Shown here one piece after another: positions 1 to 8,858 of a stretch of 64,000 nt of DNA. The DNA lies in the NCBI GenBank assembly GCA_050949645.1, contig JBMNGC010000001.1, forward strand, positions 1,674,001 to 1,738,000, in the 5' to 3' direction. The DNA is from RUG369 sp050949645 (lineage in GTDB: Bacteria; Planctomycetota; Planctomycetia; Pirellulales; Thermoguttaceae). Under the pieces are notes generated by a model that was given only the letters and a program-made list of their open reading frames with translations, was not told the origin of the DNA and made no database searches. The translations under genes and the position numbers were made by a program. Positions within the stretch are counted from its first letter, which is position 1. Each line of letters begins with the position of its first letter.

Positions 1-1211
1 TCAAGATTAAGGAGATACAAATCGGCTTCTGGCCGCCAGATCGGAAAGGTTCCGCTTTCTGCAAGCGTATAGGCCAGGAACTTCCCGTCAGGCGAGATTC
101 GTGGGAAGAGCGCCGAACGTCCGTCCGCCGCGGCGTCGACGACGACCTCTTCCTCGCCAAAGGTTCGAGTCGCTTCGTCGAAACTTCTTTTGCAAATGTT
201 ATATCGTAGTTCCGTAGCGCGTTTGACCATTTCTTCGAGGCGCTCTTCAGGAGGCGACCGCGGCGTGTTAGGAATGAGATGCGCGCTGCTGTAATAGAGC
301 GTATTACCGTCGGGGGACCAGTATGGGAATGTCTCGAACTTGTCGTTCGTCTGCTCAATCAATTTGAGTTCATTCTTGGCCGCGTCAAATAGAACGAGGT
401 CGGAGAACGAGTCAAAAACTTCGATCTTCTGCGACGAGAGGGAGTGAAAAAGCTGGCGCGTGAAATTCGCGGAGAACGCTACGAGATCGCCTGTTGAACG
501 CCACGAAGGATAGGTGCAGTTGACTCCGATCGCCTCAACGTTGCCTGACGCTTTCATCGCTTCCTTGCCGCTCACGATAATCGTTCCGCCCTGCTTCGGG
601 ACGTCGGTGCGGCGATAGTGGAAAAGAAACTTATCCGTTTTGTGATCCTGAAAGGAATGGCAGTTAGCGCACGGCGACGTGGCAGTGCTGCGATTGTCAT
701 AGAAAAGCTGTTCGTCGTAACTTTCGACGCAACGTTGCGCGAGTCCGATGCGATGCCCGTAATCATAACCGGGCTCTATAAGGCGATATGCGAGATATGG
801 GTCGACAGGGTCGTCGGAAATCTTGTTCTCGAACGTCTTATATTTAAACCATTGGCCGCCTTTTTTAACGTAGACGTCGACGCCGAGTTTATCGCCTCGG
901 TTCGCCTGGAGCAGCGCGCGCCATTCTTTCTCGGGAAAGACCGCCTTTTTTCCTGCGACCGAAAGAGCGCCGCCCTTCCCGCCGGTCAGGGTGACAACGT
1001 AAGTTTCAGCCTCTTCATCGACCATAAAATTGGCAGGCGCGATGTTCGGAGGAAACGTCGTGCCGACGTAGTCGGGGTAGATCGCCGGAAGCGCGTCAAG
1101 CGCCTCGAAATTTTCGGGTACGCGCGCGTTCGACGAGCAACCGAGCGGCGCGAGGAACAACGCAGCAAGGAACGCGGTCAAGACAAATTTGCAGGTTTCG
1201 TTGGTATTCAT
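1..1211 (-). CDS. Haem-c / TolB-like beta-propeller lipoprotein (C-terminus beyond window edge)
   Basis: The minus-strand frame opens at an ATG (1209-1211) and stays open to base 1, so the C-terminus lies outside the window. I translated this frame by hand. It starts with a hydrophobic signal ending in a lipobox (APLGCSS), so the product is probably an outer-membrane or periplasmic lipoprotein. Near residue 190 there is a CANCH haem-c attachment site. It is followed by TolB/PD40-like propeller signatures (YWSPDGNTLYYSS and ISPDGKFLAYT). The family role is unknown to me; a periplasmic electron-transfer or substrate-binding lipoprotein is an inference. Its start lies 49 bp downstream of the stop of the large membrane protein on the same strand, so the two are probably co-transcribed and may form one complex. 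Confidence 0.75.
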   Translation of the reverse strand, partial: MNTNETCKFVLTAFLAALFLAPLGCSSNARVPENFEALDALPAIYPDYVGTTFPPNIAPANFMVDEEAETYVVTLTGGKGGALSVAGKKAVFPEKEWRALLQANRGDKLGVDVYVKKGGQWFKYKTFENKISDDPVDPYLAYRLIEPGYDYGHRIGLAQRCVESYDEQLFYDNRSTATSPCANCHSFQDHKTDKFLFHYRRTDVPKQGGTIIVSGKEAMKASGNVEAIGVNCTYPSWRSTGDLVAFSANFTRQLFHSLSSQKIEVFDSFSDLVLFDAAKNELKLIEQTNDKFETFPYWSPDGNTLYYSSAHLIPNTPRSPPEERLEEMVKRATELRYNICKRSFDEATRTFGEEEVVVDAAADGRSALFPRISPDGKFLAYTLAESGTFPIWRPEADLYLLNL

Positions 1212-1260
1212 GAAGGCCTGTTCTCCGAACGTCATTTCTTCAGGAAAGAACGCGACGCTA

Positions 1261-3549
1261 TCAATACTGATTGAAGACCGAATCGTCGCAGGCGTAACCC
1301 CAGTAGAGACCTTGACAAGTAGCGCGCAGCGTCTCTTGAACGGGGATAGAATTGATGTTGCCCACGCCTTGCGAGGCGTTAATATAATCCACGAACTGCG
1401 TGAACAGTCCGATCGTTTCAGGTGAGAATTTGTAATCGCATTTCTGCCAATCCTCGCCTCCGTATTTCCAGAAACGCCAGGTCGCATAACCCTGTTCAAA
1501 CGCTTTCGGCGCGCCTCCGTTCGGATATTTCTCCTCCAGGATGGGTTCAATTTTTTCAAGGAAAGCGTCGCTCTTTCGCTGCATGAGAAGCGAGATCAGG
1601 ATGATATCCTGTCGTTCCGGGGTCGTTTCGTCAAATTCTTCTTCCTTCACGACCTGATACAGGAAGACCAGGTTCGGATAGCCGGAGGTTGTCGTGTAGT
1701 CCTCTACGGGGCGCAGAGCGCGCATCCGCTCGACCACCGCGGCGACTTTATCGACGTCCTCAGGAGCGACGTCGTATCGCTTCGCAGCCTCCGCGACGCT
1801 CGTGGCGAGGGGGCGTTCCGAGCGCCGACGTGCGAGCTCTTCTCCATACGCTTCGTCGTCGTGCGAGTCGCGAACGCCTTCGTAAAAGTTCGGCGCTTCG
1901 AGGTACGCCAGGCGAACGTTCGCCCAGTCGCGATAGAAGAGCGTCTGCGATAGCGTCGAGAGATAACGCCGCGCGAGCTTCTCCTCGCCCGTGATGAGCG
2001 AGGCGATCGCGAGCGTCCGAATCGACGAAATCGAACGGTTTTCAGCTGCGATCAGGTTATTCATCGCGATTCGAGCCGCAATGTTCGGCTGACCCCAATA
2101 GCAGTAAAGGAGCTCGCACAGGACGCGATCGGCGGTCCGTTCGATCTGGCGATTCGCGAAAAACAGCTCAACCTTCGCCTTGTTGTAAAGGTTGCCCTTG
2201 ACCGCCGAACCATAGTCGAATCCGCTGATCGAAAGCGTCGTGAGGCCCGCGATTGGACGGTCAAACACCGACTCCGTAAGACGGCCCGTGTAGAAGAGCG
2301 CCACGTTGCGGAACTGGACTTCCGGACTGATAGGAAACGGATCGTTCGCTTCGACACGCAGCATTTCTTCCCAGTTCTCGTCGCCGAGCGCGCGCGCTTG
2401 CTTCAAAACGATAAAGTACGATTTGGTGTGGTAGGAACAGAGGAAGACGCACGCCATAAGCGCAATAAGGAGCTCCCAGTAGACCCGAGCGCGGCTGCGC
2501 TCCTTCTTAAGTGCGGCGATTGCGCGTTTTTCCTCGTCAGAAATTCCGGGGTCGTCCTTTTTATCCTTAGTATCTTTTTTATTTTTCCTGCTTTTTTTCG
2601 CAGCGATTCGAGCGTTCCGTCGTTCTTCCTGGCGTGCGGAACGCCGTGAAGGAGGCGCTCCCGGATCTCGTGGAGGCAGCGCGCGGCTCGCGAAAATAAG
2701 GAGCGCCGCGATCACTGGAACGGCGGTCGCGAGACCGTAACACAGTCGCGCCGTAATAGAATTTTTGTCGTATCGAATATCTTCCAGCAATCCACGATTA
2801 AAGACGTCGCTCGGTTTGATCGACAAATAAAATAAGAGCTGACGCCAGCAGAGTGGAACGACAAGCGCGGCGACGATCATAATGGCGGCGCAGACGAGCG
2901 ACGCGTTGCGAACGCCGACGTCTTTTCGCGAAGCGACGGCCAGCCCAAGTTCCCATATGGCGCACAGAATCGTCGCCATGATTCCCCAGAATCCGAAGAA
3001 CGGGTAGAGAAGGACAACGAACGCGACGCCAACCGCCCATCGCCAGCGTTTTGCCGCGAAGACTCGATAAAGCGCAAGGCAAAGAAGCGAAACGAGTAAT
3101 GCGAGCGATTCAGCGAAGACCATCGGCTGTTCATACGGAATGAAAACGTAGTACGCATGCCAGGTCGTCGAGACGGCGATAAGCGCCGCGGGTAAAAAAG
3201 TCAGCAACTGCGCGACGCCTTTAAAACCGGTCAGTCGCACTAAAAGAACCTGTCCCAAACTCGCGAGCGCCGCGAAAATGAGACCGCCGACAAGGGGCAG
3301 GTAGAAGAATTGCATGAGGAACGAGGTCGCGTAGCAAAGCAGCCCCTCAGGTACTTGCAGCCAACGCGCCAGGAATCCCGGATCGTAGAGGAAAAGCGAA
3401 TTTTCCTGAACGGCGAAAAGATAATCGCCGTAACGAACGCCCCAGAAATACCACAGGAACAGGAAGAAGACGAGGGACGCGAGCGCTTCCGATGTAAAAA
3501 ATCTTCGACGACGTTCAAGCGGCGCGCTGGATTGAGGTTCCTGCATCAC
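1261..3549 (-). CDS. Large polytopic membrane protein with soluble C-terminal half (DUF6057-like)
   Basis: A 762-residue protein. The N-terminal 300 residues contain about eight to ten hydrophobic segments. A strongly basic Lys/Arg loop follows (about 300-345), then one more membrane segment near 360-378, then a soluble helical C-terminal half that is probably outside the membrane. The layout reminds me of DUF6057-type proteins, which occur beside TolB-like lipoproteins, but this is from memory and was not searched. No catalytic motif was recognised. It is first in a two-gene minus-strand operon with the haem-c lipoprotein downstream. The start is an ATG at 3549; the divergent gene glgX begins about 260 bp away. 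Confidence 0.7.
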   Translation of the reverse strand: MMQEPQSSAPLERRRRFFTSEALASLVFFLFLWYFWGVRYGDYLFAVQENSLFLYDPGFLARWLQVPEGLLCYATSFLMQFFYLPLVGGLIFAALASLGQVLLVRLTGFKGVAQLLTFLPAALIAVSTTWHAYYVFIPYEQPMVFAESLALLVSLLCLALYRVFAAKRWRWAVGVAFVVLLYPFFGFWGIMATILCAIWELGLAVASRKDVGVRNASLVCAAIMIVAALVVPLCWRQLLFYLSIKPSDVFNRGLLEDIRYDKNSITARLCYGLATAVPVIAALLIFASRALPPRDPGAPPSRRSARQEERRNARIAAKKSRKNKKDTKDKKDDPGISDEEKRAIAALKKERSRARVYWELLIALMACVFLCSYHTKSYFIVLKQARALGDENWEEMLRVEANDPFPISPEVQFRNVALFYTGRLTESVFDRPIAGLTTLSISGFDYGSAVKGNLYNKAKVELFFANRQIERTADRVLCELLYCYWGQPNIAARIAMNNLIAAENRSISSIRTLAIASLITGEEKLARRYLSTLSQTLFYRDWANVRLAYLEAPNFYEGVRDSHDDEAYGEELARRRSERPLATSVAEAAKRYDVAPEDVDKVAAVVERMRALRPVEDYTTTSGYPNLVFLYQVVKEEEFDETTPERQDIILISLLMQRKSDAFLEKIEPILEEKYPNGGAPKAFEQGYATWRFWKYGGEDWQKCDYKFSPETIGLFTQFVDYINASQGVGNINSIPVQETLRATCQGLYWGYACDDSVFNQY

Positions 3550-3626
3550 GAGGTCGCTCCATAGGACCGCCGAATCGCGTTCGCCTCCCTTTTGGTCGGC
3601 AAAACAAAACGCCGAGCGATCATTCC

Positions 3627-3655
3627 TTGAAAAGACGACAAAAAAACATTATAGT
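3627..3655 (+). promoter_or_regulatory. Candidate sigma-70-type promoter for glgX
   Basis: TTGAAA at 3627-3632, a 17-bp spacer, and TATAGT at 3650-3655. Both boxes are close to consensus and oriented toward glgX. The predicted 5' leader is about 150 nt. Confidence 0.45.
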
Positions 3656-3812
3656 GTCAGTTATTGCAGAGACGCTTCGAGCGTTCGACGGTCCCTAACG
3701 AGACCTAAACGAGGTCGGCGCGTCCGGAATTATTCTACCGTAGATTGTAGTAAAAGACAAGCGCGCGGGAGTAGTCCTTCGAAACTGCGCCGACGTCGTT
3801 GGAGTTGCATTG

Positions 3813-5975
3813 ATGGACCATAAGATAAGCCCTAAGATTGGATTTCAAGCGCCCTATGGCGCGCGCCTTCTCGACGAGGGGACGCTCTTCTCTTTTACAA
3901 GTCGCAACGCCACCGGCGCAAGGCTGCTCCTCTATGATTCCCCTGACGATCGCGATCCGTCCTTAGTCGTCGATTTCGATGAAGCGCGCAATCGCGTCGG
4001 CGACGTCTGGCAGCTTTTTGTACCAGGCGTTCGCGCGGGCACTCTTTATCACTTTCAGGTCGACGGCCCCTACGACCCACGTAACGGGCATCGATTTGAT
4101 AGTAGCGCGTTACTCATCGACCCATATGCTGGCGCGCTTTCCGGCGACTTCCTGCCAAAGATAGACGGCGTCTGCCATCCGCCTAAGTGCGTTGTCATCG
4201 ACCACGAATTCGACTGGGGCGACGCGCCAAGCATTCGTCGCAATTTCGCCGACGAGGTCATTTACGAACTCCATGTTCGCGGCTTTACGCAATCCCCGAC
4301 GAGCGGAGTCTCCAAACCGGGAACCTATCTGGGACTCATCGAGAAGATTCCCTATCTCAAATCGCTCGGGGTCACGGCGGTCGAACTCATGCCGGTTCAT
4401 GAATTTCCGCGCAACTCCACCGATGGAACGATCCCGAAGCGACCTAATTACTGGGGTTACGACCCGATCGCGTTCTATGCGCCGCATAGGGGATACGCCT
4501 GGGATCAGACGCCGGGCGCGCAGGTTCGCGAATTCAAGGAAATGGTCAAAGCGCTCCACTGCGCCGGAATCGAGGTCTATCTCGACGTCGTCTTCAACCA
4601 TACCGCCGAGGGGAACGAGCATGGCGAGACTTTCTCCTTCAAGGGACTCGAAAATTGCTACTCCTATCTACTTACCCACGACGGATATTACGTTAATTTC
4701 ACGGGCTGCGGCAATACGATCAACGGAAACCATCCGTGGATGCGCACGCTCATTATCAACTGTCTGCGTTCATGGGTTAGCAATTATCACATCGACGGAT
4801 TCCGATTCGACCTCGCGTCGATTTTGAGCCGCGACCGCAGAGGGAATCTAGTGCGTAATACTCCGGTCCTCGAGCGCATTGCCGAGGATCCGATACTCTC
4901 TCAGACCAAGATCATTGCGGAAGCGTGGGACGCGGCGGGCGCATATCAGCTCGGAAGCTTCGGCGCGGGCCGCTGGGCGGAATGGAACGGCAAATACCGC
5001 GACGACGTCAGAGCGTTCTGGCGAGGCGACGAGGGCAAGCTAGGAGTCTTTGCAACGCGGTTGTGCGGCTCGAGCGACCTCTACCGCAAGCTCGACCAAA
5101 ATCCGTCGAACAGCGTTAATTTCATCACGGCGCACGACGGCTTTACGATGAACGATCTCGTCACTTACAACCATAAGCACAACTACGCGAACGGCGAAGG
5201 GAATCGCGACGGCGATAACAACAACCTTAGCTATAACTACGGCGTCGAGGGCGAAACGAAAGACGAACGCGTCAATGAGCTGCGATCGCGTCAGGTTCGC
5301 AACTTCTTCTGCTCGCTGATGCTCAGCCGCGGCGTGCCGATGATCGTCGCGGGAGACGAAGGACGACGTACGCAAAAAGGCAACAACAACGCATACTGTC
5401 AGGACTCGCCGATTTCCTGGTTAGACTGGGATCGTCTCCGAGCTCACGACGATCTGCGCCGATTCGTCGCCGCGCTAATCAAGTTCCGTCGTCATGAAGC
5501 CTCTTTGCGACGACGCGATTTTTTCACCGGTCAGCCGCAATTTCCCGGCGGACTCCCCGACGTTTCATGGTTCGATCGCGCCGGCGGGTCCGTTAACTGG
5601 AACGATCCGAACGTCAAATCGCTCGTATCCCTTATTTGCGCGCTCGATCCCCTTAAGGATCCTCGCTTCGCGCAAGAGATCGCCGAGGCGCGCGCGCTCG
5701 TCTCGCTCTCCTTCCCTTTCGACGCAACGATCGAAGCGGCGCCAGAAGCGCGGTTCCACATCCTCGCCATGTTTAACGCGTCTCATAAGCCGCAAATGTT
5801 CTATTTCCCCGCTGTCGCGAAGCTGGAACGTTTCGTCTGGCGAGCCTTTGTCGACACGGCGGCGCCCTCGCCCAGCGACATTTACCCGAACTACGACGGC
5901 CCCGCCCCCGACGTCCACAGCCCCCTCTATTTCCCCGAACGCTCGATGCGCGTCTATCTCGCCGAACGCGAGTAA
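3813..5975 (+). CDS. glgX: Glycogen debranching enzyme (isoamylase family, GH13)
   Basis: Hydrolyses alpha-1,6 branch links in glycogen or limit dextrin in the cytoplasm. An N-terminal CBM48-like domain (residues about 10-110) is followed by a GH13 barrel. The conserved regions are visible: region I DVVFNHT (near 258), region II GFRFDLAS with the nucleophile Asp333, region III IIAEAWDA with the acid Glu370, and region IV TAHDG with Asp442. The length of about 720 residues fits GlgX/isoamylase. The ATG at 3813 is preferred over the TTG one codon earlier because GGAG lies 8 nt upstream of it. No other glycogen genes are in the window. Confidence 0.95.
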   Translation: MDHKISPKIGFQAPYGARLLDEGTLFSFTSRNATGARLLLYDSPDDRDPSLVVDFDEARNRVGDVWQLFVPGVRAGTLYHFQVDGPYDPRNGHRFDSSALLIDPYAGALSGDFLPKIDGVCHPPKCVVIDHEFDWGDAPSIRRNFADEVIYELHVRGFTQSPTSGVSKPGTYLGLIEKIPYLKSLGVTAVELMPVHEFPRNSTDGTIPKRPNYWGYDPIAFYAPHRGYAWDQTPGAQVREFKEMVKALHCAGIEVYLDVVFNHTAEGNEHGETFSFKGLENCYSYLLTHDGYYVNFTGCGNTINGNHPWMRTLIINCLRSWVSNYHIDGFRFDLASILSRDRRGNLVRNTPVLERIAEDPILSQTKIIAEAWDAAGAYQLGSFGAGRWAEWNGKYRDDVRAFWRGDEGKLGVFATRLCGSSDLYRKLDQNPSNSVNFITAHDGFTMNDLVTYNHKHNYANGEGNRDGDNNNLSYNYGVEGETKDERVNELRSRQVRNFFCSLMLSRGVPMIVAGDEGRRTQKGNNNAYCQDSPISWLDWDRLRAHDDLRRFVAALIKFRRHEASLRRRDFFTGQPQFPGGLPDVSWFDRAGGSVNWNDPNVKSLVSLICALDPLKDPRFAQEIAEARALVSLSFPFDATIEAAPEARFHILAMFNASHKPQMFYFPAVAKLERFVWRAFVDTAAPSPSDIYPNYDGPAPDVHSPLYFPERSMRVYLAERE

Positions 5976-6029
5976 TCGGCGCAAGGCGACCGGCGCTTAG
6001 ACGAGACGTAACGACGACCACCCTGCAAC

Positions 6030-7244
6030 ATGACCCGCTACATTGCTATGAATCGTTTGAAATTCCCTATCGGCGCCGCGCTCCTTTTGCTCCTCGCGGT
6101 CGTCTCGTCAACCTACGCTCAACGACCAGCCGACGACTGGACCGCGCTCCTGGAGCGACGCGACGGATGGCTTGGCGCCGACGGAATCTTTTCAGTCGAT
6201 CTTAATCTCGACGTCAGAACGGGACGCCGCGCTAACAACATGAAGGACGCGACGCTCCTCATCTTCAGCGACACCGTTTGCGGCGCAACGCGCGACGACG
6301 GACGGGAATACGACGGATACTCGATCGTCAACCATTCCTTCGGACTCCTCTCGGAAGACGCGCCGCGCACGGACTCGGTCGAATTCTTCTGGCGCCGTCC
6401 CGGTTCGGAGACGCCGCCGGGCGAACGACCTGAAAACATCGTTGAAGGGCGCTATTGGCTTCAGGACGGACTCCGTTACGGAGACGAAATCAGGCTTTCG
6501 GCAATTCTCGTCGGAGAGGGATGGAAGCCAAAACGGATAGACGCGCTCTCCTTCCCCTATGATCCGACGACGCAACGTCCCGATTTCTCACGTCCAAAGC
6601 TCGACAAGAACGCGCCCCTGTCCCTTGAAACGAAGAACGATCTAGTCGTTATGGGCCCTGCTATCTGCGACGACGCGGAGGACGGTTTCCTCTACATTTA
6701 CGGTTACGTCGACAGGCTCCGCGAATTCAGCCGTAAGGACGCGGTTGTCGCGCGCGTTCCTCGCGACAAGCTCGACGATTACGAGGAATGGCGCTTCTAC
6801 GACGGTCAGAACTGGCAGGTCGGGCTCGAGACGACGCTCAAACCAGACGCGCCCGTTGCTCGAGGGGTATCCGCTGAATTCTCAGTCTCGCGGATCCCGA
6901 AAGGAAAAGCGTCGGGAAAATGGCTACTTGTCTATACTCCGGGAACGATCTCAAATAAGGTTGCGTTTCGCATCGGCGAGACGCCCGTCGGTCCCTTTGG
7001 CGCGGAGCATGTTTTCTGGCGCTCCAAAGTTCCCAACGAGATTAGAGGCGTCCAGTGCTACAACGCGAAGGCCCACCCCGCGCTTAGCGACGATAACGGA
7101 ACGCTCGTCTCCTATAACGTGAACCGCCTCGGTTCGCTTCCGAGAAGGCCCGCGGAATATCGACCTCGCTTTGTCTGGCTTGACTGGGAAACGATCGACG
7201 AAGCGTTCCTTAAAGACGCGAGACGCGAGCCGGATCGACCTTGA
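6030..7244 (+). CDS. Secreted protein of unknown family, possibly a five-bladed propeller
   Basis: A 404-residue protein with a Sec-type signal peptide (hydrophobic stretch at about 12-27 followed by TYAQ). The mature part is rich in beta-type sequence and carries LIFSDTVCG and DGYSIVNHSFGLL. These are reminiscent of secreted planctomycete proteins related to glycoside-hydrolase-like propellers (DUF4185/DUF5005 style), but the family was not confirmed. It follows glgX by 54 bp on the same strand, so it may share its transcript. An alternative in-frame ATG lies at 6048. No catalytic residues can be assigned. Confidence 0.7.
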   Translation: MTRYIAMNRLKFPIGAALLLLLAVVSSTYAQRPADDWTALLERRDGWLGADGIFSVDLNLDVRTGRRANNMKDATLLIFSDTVCGATRDDGREYDGYSIVNHSFGLLSEDAPRTDSVEFFWRRPGSETPPGERPENIVEGRYWLQDGLRYGDEIRLSAILVGEGWKPKRIDALSFPYDPTTQRPDFSRPKLDKNAPLSLETKNDLVVMGPAICDDAEDGFLYIYGYVDRLREFSRKDAVVARVPRDKLDDYEEWRFYDGQNWQVGLETTLKPDAPVARGVSAEFSVSRIPKGKASGKWLLVYTPGTISNKVAFRIGETPVGPFGAEHVFWRSKVPNEIRGVQCYNAKAHPALSDDNGTLVSYNVNRLGSLPRRPAEYRPRFVWLDWETIDEAFLKDARREPDRP

Positions 7245-7343
7245 CCCCGATTCGTCAAAACGTCATGCTCGCGCTAAGACGTCGCAGGATGCGACGCTTC
7301 GCGTGGAAACGCGTCATACGCTGCGCAAGCGCGAGGGAACGAA

Positions 7344-8768
7344 TTGACAATGTCAGGGAAGAACGACTGCAAACTTGGCCGCGCGGCGATTATCTGTCGG
7401 TTGGCGCGATGGGCTCTTTGTTGCGCTCTTATAGCGCCCTTTTTCGGAACCGGCTGCTCGTCGCGGTACGCTCAGCATCTCGATTCTGTGCGTCGTGATT
7501 TTTACGACGCCGGCGACGTCTCTCGCGCCAAAGAAAATCTTGAAAAACGTCAAAAGTTCGCCTCGAGGAAGGAGCGTGATACGCTCGAACTCGACAGCGC
7601 AAGCCTCGACCTTTACTCCGGCAACCTCGTCGAAGCGAAGCGCAAGCTCGTCGAGGTCCGCGACCGCTTCGACGAGCTCGAACGTCAGACGGCCCAAAAG
7701 ACTGGCGAAAGCCTGCTCCAATATTGGACCGACGACAATATGGTCTCCTATGAGGGCGAAGACTATGAAAAGGTCATGATACGCGTCTATCTTGCGATTG
7801 CGGATCTACTTGACGAGGGCCATGATTGTAAGGCGTACGCGAGCTAGATCGCCGCGCTTCAAGATGAAATTGTCCGCAAAGGCGCAATCGACAACCCAAG
7901 AAAGAAGGGCGAAAAGATCAACCCGAAAACGATCTACCCTCGCGTTCCAATCGGTCCTTATATCGAAGGGCTGATCTGGGAAGAAACGTATCTTGACGCA
8001 GGAGAGGCGGCGCGGCGCTATCAGCAGGTTTTGCAGTGGCGGCCGCAGTTCAAACAGGGTCGAGAGGATCTCCTCCGCGCGCAGACAAGCGTGCATTCCC
8101 AGCCTGGAAACGGACGCCTTTACGTCTTTGCGTTCGTCGGACGAGGTCCGCGCAAAGAGCAGGTCAACGCAGAGGTTACGCAGTTCGCGCTCCTCGTCGC
8201 CGACCAGATTTTCTCAGCAACCAACAAATACTCCGTCCCCCCGACGATTGCGCCCGTCCCCATTTTCGCGCTCGTCGTGGAAAGGGCGCGTATTGCAAGC
8301 GTAGGCCTCGAGGTCGACGGCGCTTCTGCGGGCACGACCGAGACGCTCGCGGACGTCAACGAAATGGCGCTCAAACAATATGAAGCGACGAAAGACGCCC
8401 TCATCGCGCGCGCCGTTGTGAGACGCATTGTCAAGAAGGGGACGATTTACGCCGCGAAGGAAGCGGGTCGCGTTAACTCATGGGTTGGACTTGCCGCAGA
8501 CGTAGGCGGCGTCGTGTGGGAAGCGACCGAGACCGCCGACACGAGATGTTGGGGGCTGCTGCCCGCGGAAATTCAGGTCCTGAGCCTGGAGCTTCCCGTC
8601 GGCGAACATGAACTTGTCTTTTATCCGACAGACCGCAGCGGGGCTCGCATCGGCGCGTCGCTGACCAAAACGGTCAAGATCGACGCGAATCGCAACGTTT
8701 ACACGCTCGTGAATTACCCCGGTCGCGATCCGATCGGCGACGTCGTCTCCTCTGACGATCGCCGATGA
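7344..8768 (+). pseudogene. Lipoprotein gene interrupted by one in-frame amber codon
   Basis: One frame runs from 7344 to the TGA at 8768, broken only by TAG at 7845-7847. The sequence on both sides of the stop is normal coding sequence in the same frame, and Gln (CAG) would fit the context (ASxIAALQDEI). This points to a single C-to-T change or a base error rather than two genes. The start is TTG (7344) with GAGGG 6 nt upstream, or ATG at 7350. The product has a signal with lipobox GTGCSS and a helical, TPR-like N-terminal half ('KENLEKRQKF'). The C-terminal part (from about residue 250) includes a GRLYVFAFVGRGP segment. Total about 475 codons. The function is unknown. Its last 117 bp recur at 13811-13927 within the duplicated island. 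Confidence 0.75.
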
Positions 8769-8770
8769 AT

Positions 8771-8804
8771 TGCGGGCGCTATGAGACGAAAAAGCGCGCC
8801 CCAA
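8771..8804 (+). terminator. Hairpin after the lipoprotein gene
   Basis: GGGCGC and GCGCCC form a 6-bp stem just after the TGA at 8768. There is no U-tract, so it is only terminator-like. It marks roughly the last host sequence before the AT-rich island. Confidence 0.3.
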
Positions 8805-8858
8805 ATGATAGCGTATGTTTTAAAGAATAACTTATTAGAATGGAGATAAAAGAGGGCT

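Noticed and set aside
618..1274. Plus-strand open frame of 218 codons
   Set aside because: It is antisense to the haem-c lipoprotein frame, which has a signal peptide, lipobox and CxxCH; the plus frame has no motif or ribosome site.
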